A stretch of DNA of 64,000 nt from Chitinophaga pinensis (GCA_902167325.1 LR632930.1:5208001-5272000), one strand, 5' to 3'; counted from the stretch's first letter, positions 7,596 to 17,886 are shown. A program made the numbers and translations. Notes: a model not told the origin generated them from the letters alone.

Positions 7596-8867
7596 TTAAG
7601 CTTTCCGTCTAATTTTGAAGCTGCCGGTTACCGTTTTGCTTTTATTCTGGCATTCCGACGCCCGTGTATACACTGTAGCTGTGAAATCCCCGAGGATGAT
7701 ACCACCTACCTGTTCATAAATTGAAATTCTAAGCCTGCCTTTTCCATACCTAGGGGTACCTTCACCACAATTGTAATAAGTGCCCAGATAAATTACACCA
7801 GTGGTACCTCCTGAAATCGAAACCTGTGCATTAAACTTATCGGGCTCCACTGCGCTGCCCAAATCATAAGTGCCGGGTTTTGTCCCATTCACGAACAAGC
7901 TTATTCCACCCTGAAGGCCCGTACCTATGATATTTGTGGTGGTCCCCAGCAAAGCGGCATCGGTAGCTAACGCTACGTTTTCAGTACCATCGATCTTCCA
8001 GGTAAAATACTCATCCGGTACAAGCCTGACAGTTTCCTGCACCAGCACTACCCCTCCATCCCCCGGCCTGTCAGGATTACGCTGGCTTACCAGGTTCTTT
8101 ATCCTGACCCCCACTGCCACTTCTACAAAATCCGGAATACTGGCCGGGGCGATGTACTTGCCGGAGTTGGATTTTGGAGTGCTGAACTTACCGGGACCAT
8201 TTACATACCACCCATCGATATTCTTTAACGGAACAAGGGAATTCAGCACGGTATCTTTCCCATCTCCCTTCGTATCACTCATATACACGAACATTTCACA
8301 CGTTTCATTCGCACTGAGTATTGTATTATCTACCGGGATATCGATGTAAAACATGCGCTCGATGGCCCAGTCGGAGAAGTGTCTGGTTTGTACATACAGC
8401 TTTTTGGCAACCGGGTCAATATCCGTTTCGATGGCCCTGTGCCAATACCCTTTTGTATCCTGAAAAGCGAGGTATAACTCGTTCGTACCGGTACCTAAAA
8501 GATCTTCATCCGTATACTTAAACGTAATCTTCACATCCTTGTTGAATTGTACGTTTTCCGGGCTAAGTCTGTAGGCTTTACCTGTGGCAGACAGAAGTGT
8601 TTTTGTAACGGGCTGGATGGTAAAGTTGGTGGCAGTGGCAACGGCTCCTGCGGGGATATCAAGGGTTATATTCCCATCCGGTGTCTGGAGAGTGCCACCG
8701 GCAGGACCAATGGATTTGCTGACCGGTGTGCCTTCCAAAGTACCATGTGCTACGGGTACAGGCTTCTTCTCCGGTTCCGGTTCCGCTTCGCTGCTGCTTT
8801 TTTTGCAGGATATTACCGACAGGGCAAAGAGGATCGCCCAACCGGCCAGCTTGCATGATTTCTTCAT
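7596..8867 (-). CDS. ZU5-like domain lipoprotein
   Basis: A 423-residue exported lipoprotein with lipobox V-I-S-C at about residue 21 and a Glu/Pro-rich linker. Residues roughly 50-165 resemble the ZU5-type fold seen in Bacteroidota surface proteins: I-G-P-A-G-G-T-L then L-D-I-P-A-G-A-V near the start and a F-S-D-W-A motif near the end. The C-terminal 250 residues are beta-rich with a final F-K-I-R-R-K-A and contain no enzymatic motif I recognise. Probably a cell-surface binding or structural protein. Confidence 0.7.
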   Translation of the reverse strand: MKKSCKLAGWAILFALSVISCKKSSSEAEPEPEKKPVPVAHGTLEGTPVSKSIGPAGGTLQTPDGNITLDIPAGAVATATNFTIQPVTKTLLSATGKAYRLSPENVQFNKDVKITFKYTDEDLLGTGTNELYLAFQDTKGYWHRAIETDIDPVAKKLYVQTRHFSDWAIERMFYIDIPVDNTILSANETCEMFVYMSDTKGDGKDTVLNSLVPLKNIDGWYVNGPGKFSTPKSNSGKYIAPASIPDFVEVAVGVRIKNLVSQRNPDRPGDGGVVLVQETVRLVPDEYFTWKIDGTENVALATDAALLGTTTNIIGTGLQGGISLFVNGTKPGTYDLGSAVEPDKFNAQVSISGGTTGVIYLGTYYNCGEGTPRYGKGRLRISIYEQVGGIILGDFTATVYTRASECQNKSKTVTGSFKIRRKA

Positions 8868-9026
8868 AAATTATGATGTTTTAATTGCGAACTAAAGGTG
8901 ATCGGCAAAAGTGGTGGAACACGGGGGGATAAAAAACTTGTGTCGATGGAAGCATGGTAATGTAGACAGACAGCAGGTAACGGGAACGAACCATCGATAA
9001 AAGGAAGCCCGGTTTATAATACAAAA

Positions 9027-9052
9027 CGCCGCAGGCTATAAAGCCTGCGGCG
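9027..9052 (-). terminator. Intrinsic terminator after esterase gene
   Basis: Ten-bp perfect stem CGCCGCAGGC/GCCTGCGGCG, 6-base loop, with TTTTGT on the minus strand, 30 bp past the stop at 9082. Confidence 0.8.
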
Positions 9053-9081
9053 TCTGATTGTTTTTTAGCTGAATCCTTTTA

Positions 9082-10539
9082 TTACTTAATCAACGCATCC
9101 ATCTCTCCCTGAATCTGCCGTGTCAGTGTTTCACTGCGCACTGTGAAGTGATCCGCAGCGGGGATGATCACTACCCGGATATCGGACCCTGCCTGCTGTG
9201 CCTTCCGGCCAAAGGCGGCAGCGGATTCCTGCAACAGGTAATTATCTTCCTCCCCTGCATAGACGGTAATTTTACCTACCCCTGCTTTCTTAATCTTTTG
9301 CCAGTTTTGCTGCACCAGTAATCCCAGATCATAGGGCTGCCACTCTTTCACCACCTGCTGATGTATTGCACCGCTCAGGGGATCGAAAAGGTCTTTAGGC
9401 CTTCCCTCTTTACCGGGTTTTCCGAATTCCGCTTCAAAGGATTGCTGCTGGCCTCCGTCGCCCCCAAAGAGTTCCGATACGCGCGAAGCGCGCAGGGTTT
9501 CCTGAAATACCCCCTTTACGCGGTTAATACCCCGCTCCTTCCCGTTTGCATCTGTGTAATAATTCCTGTCGCGGTAAAGATTTACACCGGTGAAGGAGGA
9601 GAAATCCAGCGGGTCGGGGGATGTGGCCCAGCAGCCGCCGAAGCTGCCGGGGTAATGCAGTGCCAGCCATACTGCTCCGTAGCCTCCCGAGCTTTGTCCG
9701 GTCAGGAAGGTTTGCTTAGGATCACTGGTAACCCTGTATTGCCTGCGCAGGTATGGGATCAGTTCTTTCACGAGGGCTTCCCCCCAGGGTCCGTTAACCC
9801 TTGAATCTACATAAGCATGCAGCCCCCAGGGAGTCTGGTTCTCGGGGTTCAGGTATACATAGATCTTGTCTTTCCCCTGCCCCATACCATACCTTTGTTG
9901 GTTACCGGCAATGGCTCCGTGATAATGCGTACCGCCCCATCCCGGGATGATGAACACTACGGGATATTGCCGGGTGGTATCCTGCTGATAGGAAGCAGGC
10001 AGGATCACGGCCGCTTTCAGGAATATATCTGCCTTCCTGAATTTACTCAGCAGGCCCGACCGCAGAGTGATTTCTTTCACCAGCTCCGTTTCCCGGAACG
10101 GCCGCTGCCTGAACACTGCATTCAGCATCACGGCACCTTCTCCTTTTCCGGCTTCAGGGATACGAAGCAGTCCTTCGTTTCTGCTGTACAGGTTACCCGG
10201 GGCACTATTCCCACGTTCCGTTGTATTGGTATCTAAAATAGCCACCAGTTTATACACACCAGTTTTCAGGGAATCCAGAGCAATGTGTGAAGGAGTGCTG
10301 CCATGCCTGAGAGAAACCGGCTCCCCGTTACGCCAATTGGTAACCGGTATGTAAAAAGCGGGTTGCTCAGCCATGGTACGGTCATTGAACTGTGCGGCAG
10401 TATCTTTCAGTGTATAAACATATAACCGGCCGGTATAAGGCCCTGTTAACGAAGTATCCAATTGAACGGTGAGGCTGACCTGCGCCCTTCCGCAAAGGGA
10501 GGCAATCAGTAAGCATAGAATTAAAATGAGTTGTTTCAT
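9082..10539 (-). CDS. Exported esterase-D/Fes-like alpha/beta hydrolase
   Basis: A 485-residue protein with a clear signal peptide (first 19 residues, cleavage after G-R-A). The N-terminal 150 residues look like a beta-rich accessory domain. From about 180 there is an alpha/beta hydrolase of the putative-esterase type: P-V-V-F-I-I-P-G-W-G-G oxyanion region, nucleophile Ser283 in T-G-Q-S-S-G-G-Y-G, and a likely catalytic His in A-A-D-H-F near residue 464. Proteins like this hydrolyse acyl or feruloyl esters, sometimes siderophore esters; the substrate is not decidable. It is monocistronic with its own terminator. Confidence 0.85.
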   Translation of the reverse strand: MKQLILILCLLIASLCGRAQVSLTVQLDTSLTGPYTGRLYVYTLKDTAAQFNDRTMAEQPAFYIPVTNWRNGEPVSLRHGSTPSHIALDSLKTGVYKLVAILDTNTTERGNSAPGNLYSRNEGLLRIPEAGKGEGAVMLNAVFRQRPFRETELVKEITLRSGLLSKFRKADIFLKAAVILPASYQQDTTRQYPVVFIIPGWGGTHYHGAIAGNQQRYGMGQGKDKIYVYLNPENQTPWGLHAYVDSRVNGPWGEALVKELIPYLRRQYRVTSDPKQTFLTGQSSGGYGAVWLALHYPGSFGGCWATSPDPLDFSSFTGVNLYRDRNYYTDANGKERGINRVKGVFQETLRASRVSELFGGDGGQQQSFEAEFGKPGKEGRPKDLFDPLSGAIHQQVVKEWQPYDLGLLVQQNWQKIKKAGVGKITVYAGEEDNYLLQESAAAFGRKAQQAGSDIRVVIIPAADHFTVRSETLTRQIQGEMDALIK

Positions 10540-10643
10540 GTTGAGGTTGACTTCTTTTAAGTGTAGACGAGCAGGAGGCGATTATGTTTCTGCTTCCAGC
10601 CATTTATCGACGAACGACCGGTTGGGTAGACGAAACTGGCTTC

Positions 10644-11108
10644 CTACAATACCTTTTGCATCACCGCGAGGTTCCTCCCGCCGGTTTCCAGCCGCTCCAT
10701 TACTTCCCAGCCAAGGCGGGCATATAACCGCTCGGCAGTATCGGTAAAAAGCGCAAGGGATGCTTCTCCCTGATCCCGGTAATAATCCTCCAGGTATCTG
10801 CACAGCGCTGCACCCAAACCTTTATTCCGGTGCTCCCGTATGGTGTAGACCAAGGCCAGCCAATGCCGGTGAGTATTTAACCTGGGCACGCGGTCCAGCA
10901 GTCCTACATGATGATAAACACCACCTGTGGCAACGGGTATCTCGTTTAAAAGGAGTACAACCTGTATCTGATCGTTACATGCAGTAACTGCCTCCAGATT
11001 GCGTATTGTTTTTTCGACAGGGATCTTCCATTCTTCGAGGTACCAGTCAGCTATCTGGTGAATGAGTCCGGTATTGCCGGGAAGGAGCTTGTGCAATTCT
11101 ATATTCAT
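10644..11108 (-). CDS. GNAT-family N-acetyltransferase
   Basis: A 154-residue GNAT protein. Motif A is visible as V-Y-T-I-R-E-H-R-N-K-G-L-G-A-A-L-C (acetyl-CoA pyrophosphate loop), followed by L-F-T-D-T-A-E-R-L-Y-A-R-L-G-W. I use the ATG at 11108: it gives the family's usual length and sits about 20 bases after a TATATTTG -7 box. A longer frame to 11327 would run across that promoter and into the divergent sigma-factor gene. Acceptor substrate unknown. Confidence 0.85.
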   Translation of the reverse strand: MNIELHKLLPGNTGLIHQIADWYLEEWKIPVEKTIRNLEAVTACNDQIQVVLLLNEIPVATGGVYHHVGLLDRVPRLNTHRHWLALVYTIREHRNKGLGAALCRYLEDYYRDQGEASLALFTDTAERLYARLGWEVMERLETGGRNLAVMQKVL

Positions 11109-11130
11109 CGCAGGGGTTATGATCTCCGGG

Positions 11131-11138
11131 CAAATATA
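11131..11138 (-). promoter_or_regulatory. -7 box for the GNAT gene
   Basis: Minus-strand TATATTTG fits TAnnTTTG and places the start of transcription near 11125, giving a leader of about 17 bases. Confidence 0.5.
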
Positions 11139-11307
11139 CACGATACAGGTACTTCCGGAAGGGGGTATCGACAGAGGACATTCCCGGTCGGCAAAAAGCA
11201 GGGATGAAGCCGCGTAATCGACGGCTAAATTGGATAAACCCATCTCCGCTTCTTTTCCTATCTTGTGCCGGATCAACAGACCAGCAGACCAAAGTCTATC
11301 CATCTTC

Positions 11308-11853
11308 ATGTTCGACGAAAGCGACATCTGGGTCAGGTTCTGTGAGGGTGATAAGGGGGCCTTCCGTGAACTGTATGACCAATATTACACGCGCATGTTT
11401 GTTTGGGGTTGTAAGTGGCTGCAGGGAGAAGAAGCTTTCGTAAGGGATACACTGCATGATTTTTTCATATATCTCTGGGAAAGGCGCTCCCGCCTGTCGC
11501 AACCCGCAAACTTATCCGCATACCTCTTAACTTCTTTCAAGCGCCGGCTGATCAGCAGCCGGGAGAAAGAGCTGCAACCTGCCGATATCTCCGGTCTTCC
11601 CGACGTAAGTGATGAAGGCCTCGCAGAAGCGGAAGCTTTTACTGCCCGGTTCGAGCTGGTAGCCCGTGCCCTTACCGCCCTATCCCCCGCACAACGCGAA
11701 GTAATTGAGATGCGGTACCTGCAGGGGATGACCCCTGAGCAGATCGCCCTTGCCAAACAATCCAGTCTCCGTACGGTATACAACCTCATGCACCGCGGCA
11801 TGGCAGCCCTCCGCCACCAGGTAGGCAACCAGCACATGACCCTCTTCTGGTAA
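11308..11853 (+). CDS. ECF sigma factor (FecI-like) of SusCD locus 1
   Basis: A 181-residue sigma-70 family ECF factor. Region 2 spans about residues 10-80 (A-F-R-E-L-Y-D-Q-Y-Y, then L-H-D-F-F-I-Y-L-W-E-R) and region 4 about 120-175 (L-S-P-A-Q-R-E-V-I-E-M-R-Y-L-Q-G, then R-T-V-Y-N-L-M-H-R-G). I chose the ATG at 11308 because it starts just before region 2; an earlier in-frame start at 11230 adds residues with no family match. The FecR anti-sigma gene follows 86 bp downstream, then SusC, the standard surface-signalling order. Confidence 0.92.
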   Translation: MFDESDIWVRFCEGDKGAFRELYDQYYTRMFVWGCKWLQGEEAFVRDTLHDFFIYLWERRSRLSQPANLSAYLLTSFKRRLISSREKELQPADISGLPDVSDEGLAEAEAFTARFELVARALTALSPAQREVIEMRYLQGMTPEQIALAKQSSLRTVYNLMHRGMAALRHQVGNQHMTLFW

Positions 11854-11939
11854 CCCCTTTCTTCTCGATTAAAAAATATTTTCCCCCGGCGTGGTAAATT
11901 CCACCTTTTCCCTTCTCTGTACAGTTAAAAGGCACCTTC

Positions 11940-12935
11940 ATGGGGAATCTCTCGGCAGCCGAAATGGCCATGCTACCATCGTTCATCAATTACTGTTACG
12001 GCACCGATGCCGGGGATGTAACGTATTGGGAGGGCTTCTTACAGGCTAACCCCGCGCAGGCACCACTCATATCTGAAGCGCGGGAACTGGTCCGTATCGG
12101 CGGATGGATGCTGCAGGCGGAAAAGGAAAAAGCCGCAGCACTGCATAAGCTGGACGGCTACCTCGCAGCAACGCCCCGTATCACAGCCCGCAGGCGCTAC
12201 CTCCCTTACATTGCCGCAGCTGCTGCCGTGGCAGCCATTGTAGTGGGAGCCGTATTCCTGTTCAGGCCTGTACAACAGCCGGGCGCACAACCGGGTACTA
12301 CAACCGCCATCGCGGAAACCAGCCGGAAAGGACTTACCCTCCCCGATAACAGCTTTGTACTGCTGGAGCATGGCGCTACCATGGAACACGACTTTAACGG
12401 CAACAGCCGTACCGTGAAACTGAAGGGAACAGCCTATTTCAAAGTATCGAAAGATGAACACCGCCCGTTCAGCGTACTGGCCGGGCCGTATATCATCACC
12501 GCACTGGGCACCTCCTTCCGTATAAGCGCGCAGCCCGACAGCTTACAGGTAATGCTGGAAGAAGGCAAGGTGAAAGTGGAGCAGCAAACACCGGAAGGAC
12601 TGCAGCTCATCGCCGTAATGGCGCCCTCCGACCGCCTGGACCTCCATACCCACAACACCTCCGCACCTACACGGAGCACATTCCAGCCTACTGATCTGCA
12701 GGCGTGGAAAGCACAGGAAATCGTATTCGACAATACATCATTAGACGAAGCAGTGCGCCAGATCGAGGCCTGCTATAATATCCGGATTCAACTGAATGGC
12801 ATAGATCCTAAGAAGGAAACCTTCTCCGGAAGGTTCCGTAACGACCAGTTGACAGAAGTACTGGAAGTACTTTGCTTTACTTTAAATAAGAAATATGAGA
12901 TAACAGACGATTCTACCTATATCGTCATTCATTAA
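11940..12935 (+). CDS. FecR-family anti-sigma factor of SusCD locus 1
   Basis: A 331-residue inner-membrane regulator: N-terminal cytosolic part that should hold the sigma factor, one transmembrane helix at about 88-108, a periplasmic FecR domain (about 125-225; G-T-A-Y-F-K-V-S-K-D, then A-L-G-T-S-F-R-I) and a C-terminal STN-like/DUF4974 segment (about 255-330; N-T-S-L-D-E-A-V-R-Q-I and Y-N-I-R-I). It relays the signal from the SusC-type transporter 22 bp downstream to the sigma factor upstream. Confidence 0.92.
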   Translation: MGNLSAAEMAMLPSFINYCYGTDAGDVTYWEGFLQANPAQAPLISEARELVRIGGWMLQAEKEKAAALHKLDGYLAATPRITARRRYLPYIAAAAAVAAIVVGAVFLFRPVQQPGAQPGTTTAIAETSRKGLTLPDNSFVLLEHGATMEHDFNGNSRTVKLKGTAYFKVSKDEHRPFSVLAGPYIITALGTSFRISAQPDSLQVMLEEGKVKVEQQTPEGLQLIAVMAPSDRLDLHTHNTSAPTRSTFQPTDLQAWKAQEIVFDNTSLDEAVRQIEACYNIRIQLNGIDPKKETFSGRFRNDQLTEVLEVLCFTLNKKYEITDDSTYIVIH

Positions 12936-12957
12936 TCAACCAACATAAGCACAAATT

Positions 12958-15900
12958 ATGCTGTTTATCCGCCGACTGTTGTCTGCCAGGGCAACGCTGC
13001 TCTTTATTGTCCTGACAGTACTGGCCACCCAGCTGTTAACGGCGCCGGCCGTATATGCCCGGCAAAAGCAAACTACCGGTTTTGAGAAGGAGCCGGTGGA
13101 AAAGGTATTTAAAACACTGGCCGCCCGGTATAAGGTCCGCTTCTTCTATGCCGGGTCCGTTACCGCGCGCAACAGTATGATCACCATGCCGTCTGCAGAC
13201 CGGACACTGGATGAGGTTTTGCAGTACCTGTCTGACCACTACGATTTCCTCTTCCGCCAGCAGGATAAAATGATCAGCGTGAGCCTGAAGAGCACCCGTA
13301 CACTGGAAACGGTATACCAGGAGCGCATAGTGAAAGGCCGCGTGGGCCTGCAGGAAGGAGATGGTATCGTATACGCGCCCGGTGTCACCGTTCGGGAAAG
13401 CGGCACTACCAGCGCCACGCTTACTGACGACAAGGGTTACTTCACCCTCCGCCTGAAAGGCAACTCCTCCCAGATCTACATCAGCTACCTCGGGTATGAA
13501 ACCAGCCAGCAGGATGCAGGTGCCAATACCATGCTGAATGTGACCCTGAAGCCCGTGGCACAATCCATCCGCGAAGTGGTGATCTCTACCGGTTACCAGT
13601 CGCTCGCGAAAAAGAACACCACCGGTGCTTACTCCTCCATCACTCCCCAGGAAATAGCGAGAAGAAGCAGCCAGTCGCTGAACCAGATCCTCGAAGGCAG
13701 CATTCCCGGTCTTACGCTCGCCACCCGGTTTACCGGCCTGGCCAGAGACCGCAGGGCCGGAGCCATCGACCTGCAGATGCGTGGCGGCAGTGCCATCAAT
13801 GCAGAACGCAACCAGCCGCTGATCGTGGTAGACGGGTTTCCGGTGAACCAGCTGCCCGACAACATGAATGATGTGGAGAAGATAGACGTACTGAAAGATG
13901 CGGCCGCTTCCGCCATCTGGGGCGCGCGCGCATCCAACGGCGTAATCGTGATCACTACTAAGCGTGGTAAAGAAGGAAAGCTGAAGATCAATTACGCTGC
14001 CAATACCTACTTCACCTCCCGCCCCGATTATTCAAAGCTGCACCGTGCCAATGCAGGAGATATCCTCGGTTACGATAAGGAAGTATATGATAAAGGGTTT
14101 ATTAACCCGGCCATCTTCGACGGCGGAAGTAACGGATACTCCCCTTCCCTCGGCCTGCTCCTCCGCCTCGACCGCGGGGAGATCAACCAGCAGGAATTCG
14201 GCAGGTTACAGGATTCACTGGCAGGTATATCCAACGAGGAACAGATCCACGACCAGCTGCTGCGTACCGGCATCCGCCAGAACCACTACCTGTCTTTCTC
14301 CGGCGGTGGACCCCGTTACCGCTTCGTGATCTCCGGCTCTTATGATAACAACCGCTCCAATTACATCGGAGACAAAAACGAATCATACCAGCTCAATACC
14401 CGCAGTGATATGGAGCTTACCCGTGATCTGCGCCTCAGCGTGGATCTTAACGCGGTATCTACACGCAGGAACATGGCCCCTTACCTGAACAACGATATTC
14501 AGAACCTCCCACCCTACCAGCTGCTGCTCAACGAAGCGGGCAATTACCTTTACGACTATACCGGCTTCAATAAAGGCTCTAATGATGCAATTACGCAAAT
14601 GGGCTACCTCGATAACGGGAAGAACCTGATCGAAGAAGCCCGGCTGGCCAACAACGTATCCCGTACCTTCGGGCTCCGGGCCAAAGTGGGTGCGCAATAC
14701 AAGTTCTGGAAGCATTTTACTTTCAATACCGACTTCCTGTTCGACCGCCTGAAAACAAGCAATAAGAACATCACCGATAAGCAGTCGTTCGAAACCCGTA
14801 ACTACCTGAACCAGTACGCTTCGCTCAATTCCGCTAACAAAGCGGTGTTCAACCTGCCCTTAGGTAATATCCTCAACACCGGGGAAATCACCAATAACAA
14901 CTGGGCACTGCGCTCGCAGCTGAATTACACGAACCTGTTCAACAGCGTGCATTTCATCAATTTCGCCGCAGGTGCGGAGGTGAAGAAGTACGTAACCGAT
15001 GGTTATACCACCCGGAAATTTGGTTACGACGATGATCTGCTGTCCTGGCAGTACTTCGACCAGCAGAAGCTCGCCAATGGTGGCCTTACCTGGTGGAACA
15101 ATAACGCCATCCCCCGCCTGGACCCTACTTCACTGGACAGGTTCACGCAGGATGATGTACGGGAGAAATCGTGGTACGCTACAGGTGCCTATACTTACGA
15201 CGACCGTTATACTCTAACGGGCAGCTTCCGTATCGATCAGTCGAATATGTTTGGTGCTGATCCCAAATACCGCCGTACCCCATTATGGTCTGTAGGCGGT
15301 GCATGGAACATTGCGGAAGAGAAGTTCTTCCGTGCACCGGCTGTGAGCATGCTCAAATTGCGCGTAACTGCCGGCCTTACCGGTAACTACGACCGCACTA
15401 CTACTCCGCTGCTTACTGCCACCCGCACTTTCCAGGCTGTATTCAACGATTACCGTGCAAGGGTTACCTACTACAATCCCAAACTGCGCTGGGAACGTAC
15501 GCGTACCATCAATGCCGGTGTGGATCTCGGTTTGCTGAAGAACCGCTTCCAGGTAACTGCAGATTACTACAACCGTTATGGGTACGACCTGCTGGGAACT
15601 GTTGTGCTGGACCCTACCGTGGGCTTCACACAGTTTAACATCAACGCTTCCCGCATGTCCAACAAAGGTGTTGATCTGGCCATACAGGCTAATATCATTG
15701 AAGGCCGCCACTTCCGGTGGACGAGCAGGCTGAATGCCGGTTACAACCGGAACAAGATCCTCGAGAACAAGGTTCGTGAAACCAGTCCGCTCATCAGCCG
15801 TGTAAGCAGCAGCGGTCAGAATGTGGAAGGATACGCCCGTGAGGCGCTGTGGAGCTACCGCTGGGCAGGACTCGATGAGCGCGGTAACCCAACCGTGTAT

Positions 15901-16476
15901 GGCGATAAAGATGAAAAAGTGAAAGTACCGGTTATGTCTTCCCTCGTGAACAACGGTACCTACAGGGCGCCTTACAGCGGCGGCTTCACCAACATACTTC
16001 ACTATAAAGATTTCTTCACCAGTGTATTCCTCACCTATAACTTCGGCAACGTCATCCGCCGTTACACACCCGATATGTATGGATATGCCTTCAGCACCAA
16101 CTACGATGCACGTATAGCAGAACGCTGGCGCAAACCGGGTGATGAAGCGCATACCGATCTGGCAGCCATTACACCATCTTTTGACCCTGCAGACTTTTAT
16201 GATGGCAGAGAACGTGTGATCCAGTATTCCACCAACAGCGAAATGTCAGGCGCATATATCCGTCTCCGCGAGGTGCAGCTGGGTTACCAACTGCCTGCCA
16301 GTCTGCTGAAACGCACATTCCTCAACAGCGTATCCTTTGTTGCGCAAATGAACAACGTGGCACTGTGGAAGAAGAACAAGTACGGCATTGATCCCGACGC
16401 TGTGGATCCCATGACCGGCACCTACTTCCTCCCCGAGCCACGCGTAACAACATTAACATTAAGGGTTGAACTGTAA
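12958..16476 (+). CDS. SusC/RagA-family TonB-dependent outer-membrane transporter (locus 1)
   Basis: A 1172-residue transporter. In order: signal peptide (about 1-35); STN/secretin-like signalling domain (about 40-115), matching the sigma/FecR pair upstream; carboxypeptidase-regulatory-like domain (about 123-200); plug domain with the SusC pattern V-D-G-F-P-V-N-Q-L, then D-V-E-K-I-D-V-L-K-D-A-A-A and I-W-G-A-R-A-S-N-G-V-I-V-I-T-T-K; then a long barrel ending in L-T-L-R-V-E-L. It takes up a ligand captured by the SusD protein encoded 12 bp downstream. Companion genes (thioredoxin, amidohydrolase) argue against a simple polysaccharide, but the ligand is unknown. Confidence 0.95.
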   Translation: MLFIRRLLSARATLLFIVLTVLATQLLTAPAVYARQKQTTGFEKEPVEKVFKTLAARYKVRFFYAGSVTARNSMITMPSADRTLDEVLQYLSDHYDFLFRQQDKMISVSLKSTRTLETVYQERIVKGRVGLQEGDGIVYAPGVTVRESGTTSATLTDDKGYFTLRLKGNSSQIYISYLGYETSQQDAGANTMLNVTLKPVAQSIREVVISTGYQSLAKKNTTGAYSSITPQEIARRSSQSLNQILEGSIPGLTLATRFTGLARDRRAGAIDLQMRGGSAINAERNQPLIVVDGFPVNQLPDNMNDVEKIDVLKDAAASAIWGARASNGVIVITTKRGKEGKLKINYAANTYFTSRPDYSKLHRANAGDILGYDKEVYDKGFINPAIFDGGSNGYSPSLGLLLRLDRGEINQQEFGRLQDSLAGISNEEQIHDQLLRTGIRQNHYLSFSGGGPRYRFVISGSYDNNRSNYIGDKNESYQLNTRSDMELTRDLRLSVDLNAVSTRRNMAPYLNNDIQNLPPYQLLLNEAGNYLYDYTGFNKGSNDAITQMGYLDNGKNLIEEARLANNVSRTFGLRAKVGAQYKFWKHFTFNTDFLFDRLKTSNKNITDKQSFETRNYLNQYASLNSANKAVFNLPLGNILNTGEITNNNWALRSQLNYTNLFNSVHFINFAAGAEVKKYVTDGYTTRKFGYDDDLLSWQYFDQQKLANGGLTWWNNNAIPRLDPTSLDRFTQDDVREKSWYATGAYTYDDRYTLTGSFRIDQSNMFGADPKYRRTPLWSVGGAWNIAEEKFFRAPAVSMLKLRVTAGLTGNYDRTTTPLLTATRTFQAVFNDYRARVTYYNPKLRWERTRTINAGVDLGLLKNRFQVTADYYNRYGYDLLGTVVLDPTVGFTQFNINASRMSNKGVDLAIQANIIEGRHFRWTSRLNAGYNRNKILENKVRETSPLISRVSSSGQNVEGYAREALWSYRWAGLDERGNPTVYGDKDEKVKVPVMSSLVNNGTYRAPYSGGFTNILHYKDFFTSVFLTYNFGNVIRRYTPDMYGYAFSTNYDARIAERWRKPGDEAHTDLAAITPSFDPADFYDGRERVIQYSTNSEMSGAYIRLREVQLGYQLPASLLKRTFLNSVSFVAQMNNVALWKKNKYGIDPDAVDPMTGTYFLPEPRVTTLTLRVEL

Positions 16477-16488
16477 AAAAAGAAGCAC

Positions 16489-17874
16489 ATGAAGCATATC
16501 ACTTTATATACGTTTTTGCTCTTCTGCCTCACCGTGGGCAGCTGTAAAAAATTCCTGGACGTAACGCCGAAAGGAAAAGTGCTGCCTGCCACGGTAGCCG
16601 ATTTTGAAATGTTCATGAACGACATCCTGCAGGCCGATGTGCCTTACATTCAGGCGGAGTTTATGACGGACGATATTCATTATTCCGATGATCAGATACG
16701 CAGCACGGGCAATTCCCGCAGTACTAAGTCGTACCTGTGGCTGAAGGAAACCATGCTCCTGACGGATGAAGACGGGGAGTGGGTGCGCATGTACAGCAAC
16801 ATCTACTATTGTAACCTGGTGCTCGACAAGATCAGGGATGCACCCGGCTCTGCGGAAGACCGTGAGCGCAACATCGCGGAAGCGAAGATCCAGCGGGCAT
16901 ACAATTACTTCCACCTTGCCAACCTCTTTGGAAAGGAGTACAATCCTGCCACGGCCGCTACCGACCTGGCAGTGCCCCTGCTGCTGGTGCCTGATCTGGA
17001 AGCCAAAACGAAACGCGCCACCGTGAAGGAAGTATATGAGCAGGTGTTGAAAGACCTGACAGAAGGCCTCGCAAGCCCTTCCCTGCCCAATACAGGCCGC
17101 AACTACGTACACCCTGGCAAGGCGGCAGCCACTGCCCTGCTGGCCCGTATTCGGCTCTATATGGGCGATTATGCGGGAGCGAAGGATGCTGCTGAAAAAG
17201 CGCTGGCTTTTAACTCCACCCTGCTGGACTACAATACGTTCTCTTTCGTGAATCCTGCCCGTCCGTACAGCGGCGTTAATAACAAGCCCACCCCGGACAA
17301 TAACCCGGAAAACCTGTTCGCTAAAACCAACAGCAACAACGGCATTTTCACGCGGTTTATGATCAATCCGGAACTGCTGGGAATTCTGGGCGAGAAAGAT
17401 CTCCGGTATGTATTCACCTTCACCCGCATCCCGCGTACTGTCTCTACCCCGGTTAGCCCATTCCCCGATTACTTCCAGAGTGCGGTGAACTTCAGCATCG
17501 GCGTGCCCGAAATGATGCTCATCAAAGCAGAAGCGCTGGCCCGTGATAATAAGAAAGACGATGCGGTGGCATTACTGAATACCTTGCGCCAGAAGCGCTT
17601 TAAGCCGGCAGACTATGCCCCGCTTACCGCAGCTACTGCAGAAGAAGCACTGGCGCTGGTACTGCGTGAAAGAAGGCTGGAACTGATGTACCGTGGCCTT
17701 CGCCTGTTTGATCTGAAGCGGCTCAATAACGATCCCCGTTTCAAAAAAGACCTGCAACGCCAGCACCTTTCCCAGACATATACCCTGCCTGCCGGCTCGC
17801 CTAACTACCTCGTGGAGATCGCGCCGAAGATCATGCAGATCAACCCAGATATTTTACCCAATCCCAGAAACTAA
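16489..17874 (+). CDS. SusD/RagB-family surface lipoprotein (locus 1)
   Basis: A 461-residue lipoprotein with lipobox V-G-S-C near residue 19 and the common SusD opening K-K-F-L-D-V-T-P-K-G-K. The TPR-like scaffold shows I-Q-R-A-Y-N-Y-F-H-L-A-N-L-F-G-K and the C-terminal R-E-R-R-L-E-L-M-Y-R-G-L-R-L-F-D-L-K-R signature. It should form the lid that loads ligand into the SusC partner. A hairpin with a short T-run follows, separating it from the thioredoxin gene. Confidence 0.95.
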   Translation: MKHITLYTFLLFCLTVGSCKKFLDVTPKGKVLPATVADFEMFMNDILQADVPYIQAEFMTDDIHYSDDQIRSTGNSRSTKSYLWLKETMLLTDEDGEWVRMYSNIYYCNLVLDKIRDAPGSAEDRERNIAEAKIQRAYNYFHLANLFGKEYNPATAATDLAVPLLLVPDLEAKTKRATVKEVYEQVLKDLTEGLASPSLPNTGRNYVHPGKAAATALLARIRLYMGDYAGAKDAAEKALAFNSTLLDYNTFSFVNPARPYSGVNNKPTPDNNPENLFAKTNSNNGIFTRFMINPELLGILGEKDLRYVFTFTRIPRTVSTPVSPFPDYFQSAVNFSIGVPEMMLIKAEALARDNKKDDAVALLNTLRQKRFKPADYAPLTAATAEEALALVLRERRLELMYRGLRLFDLKRLNNDPRFKKDLQRQHLSQTYTLPAGSPNYLVEIAPKIMQINPDILPNPRN

Positions 17875-17886
17875 CCATTTCTCATG

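Noticed and set aside
11230..11307. Extended N-terminus of the ECF sigma factor
   Set aside because: The extra 26 residues have no match to region 2, and the ATG at 11308 fits family length.
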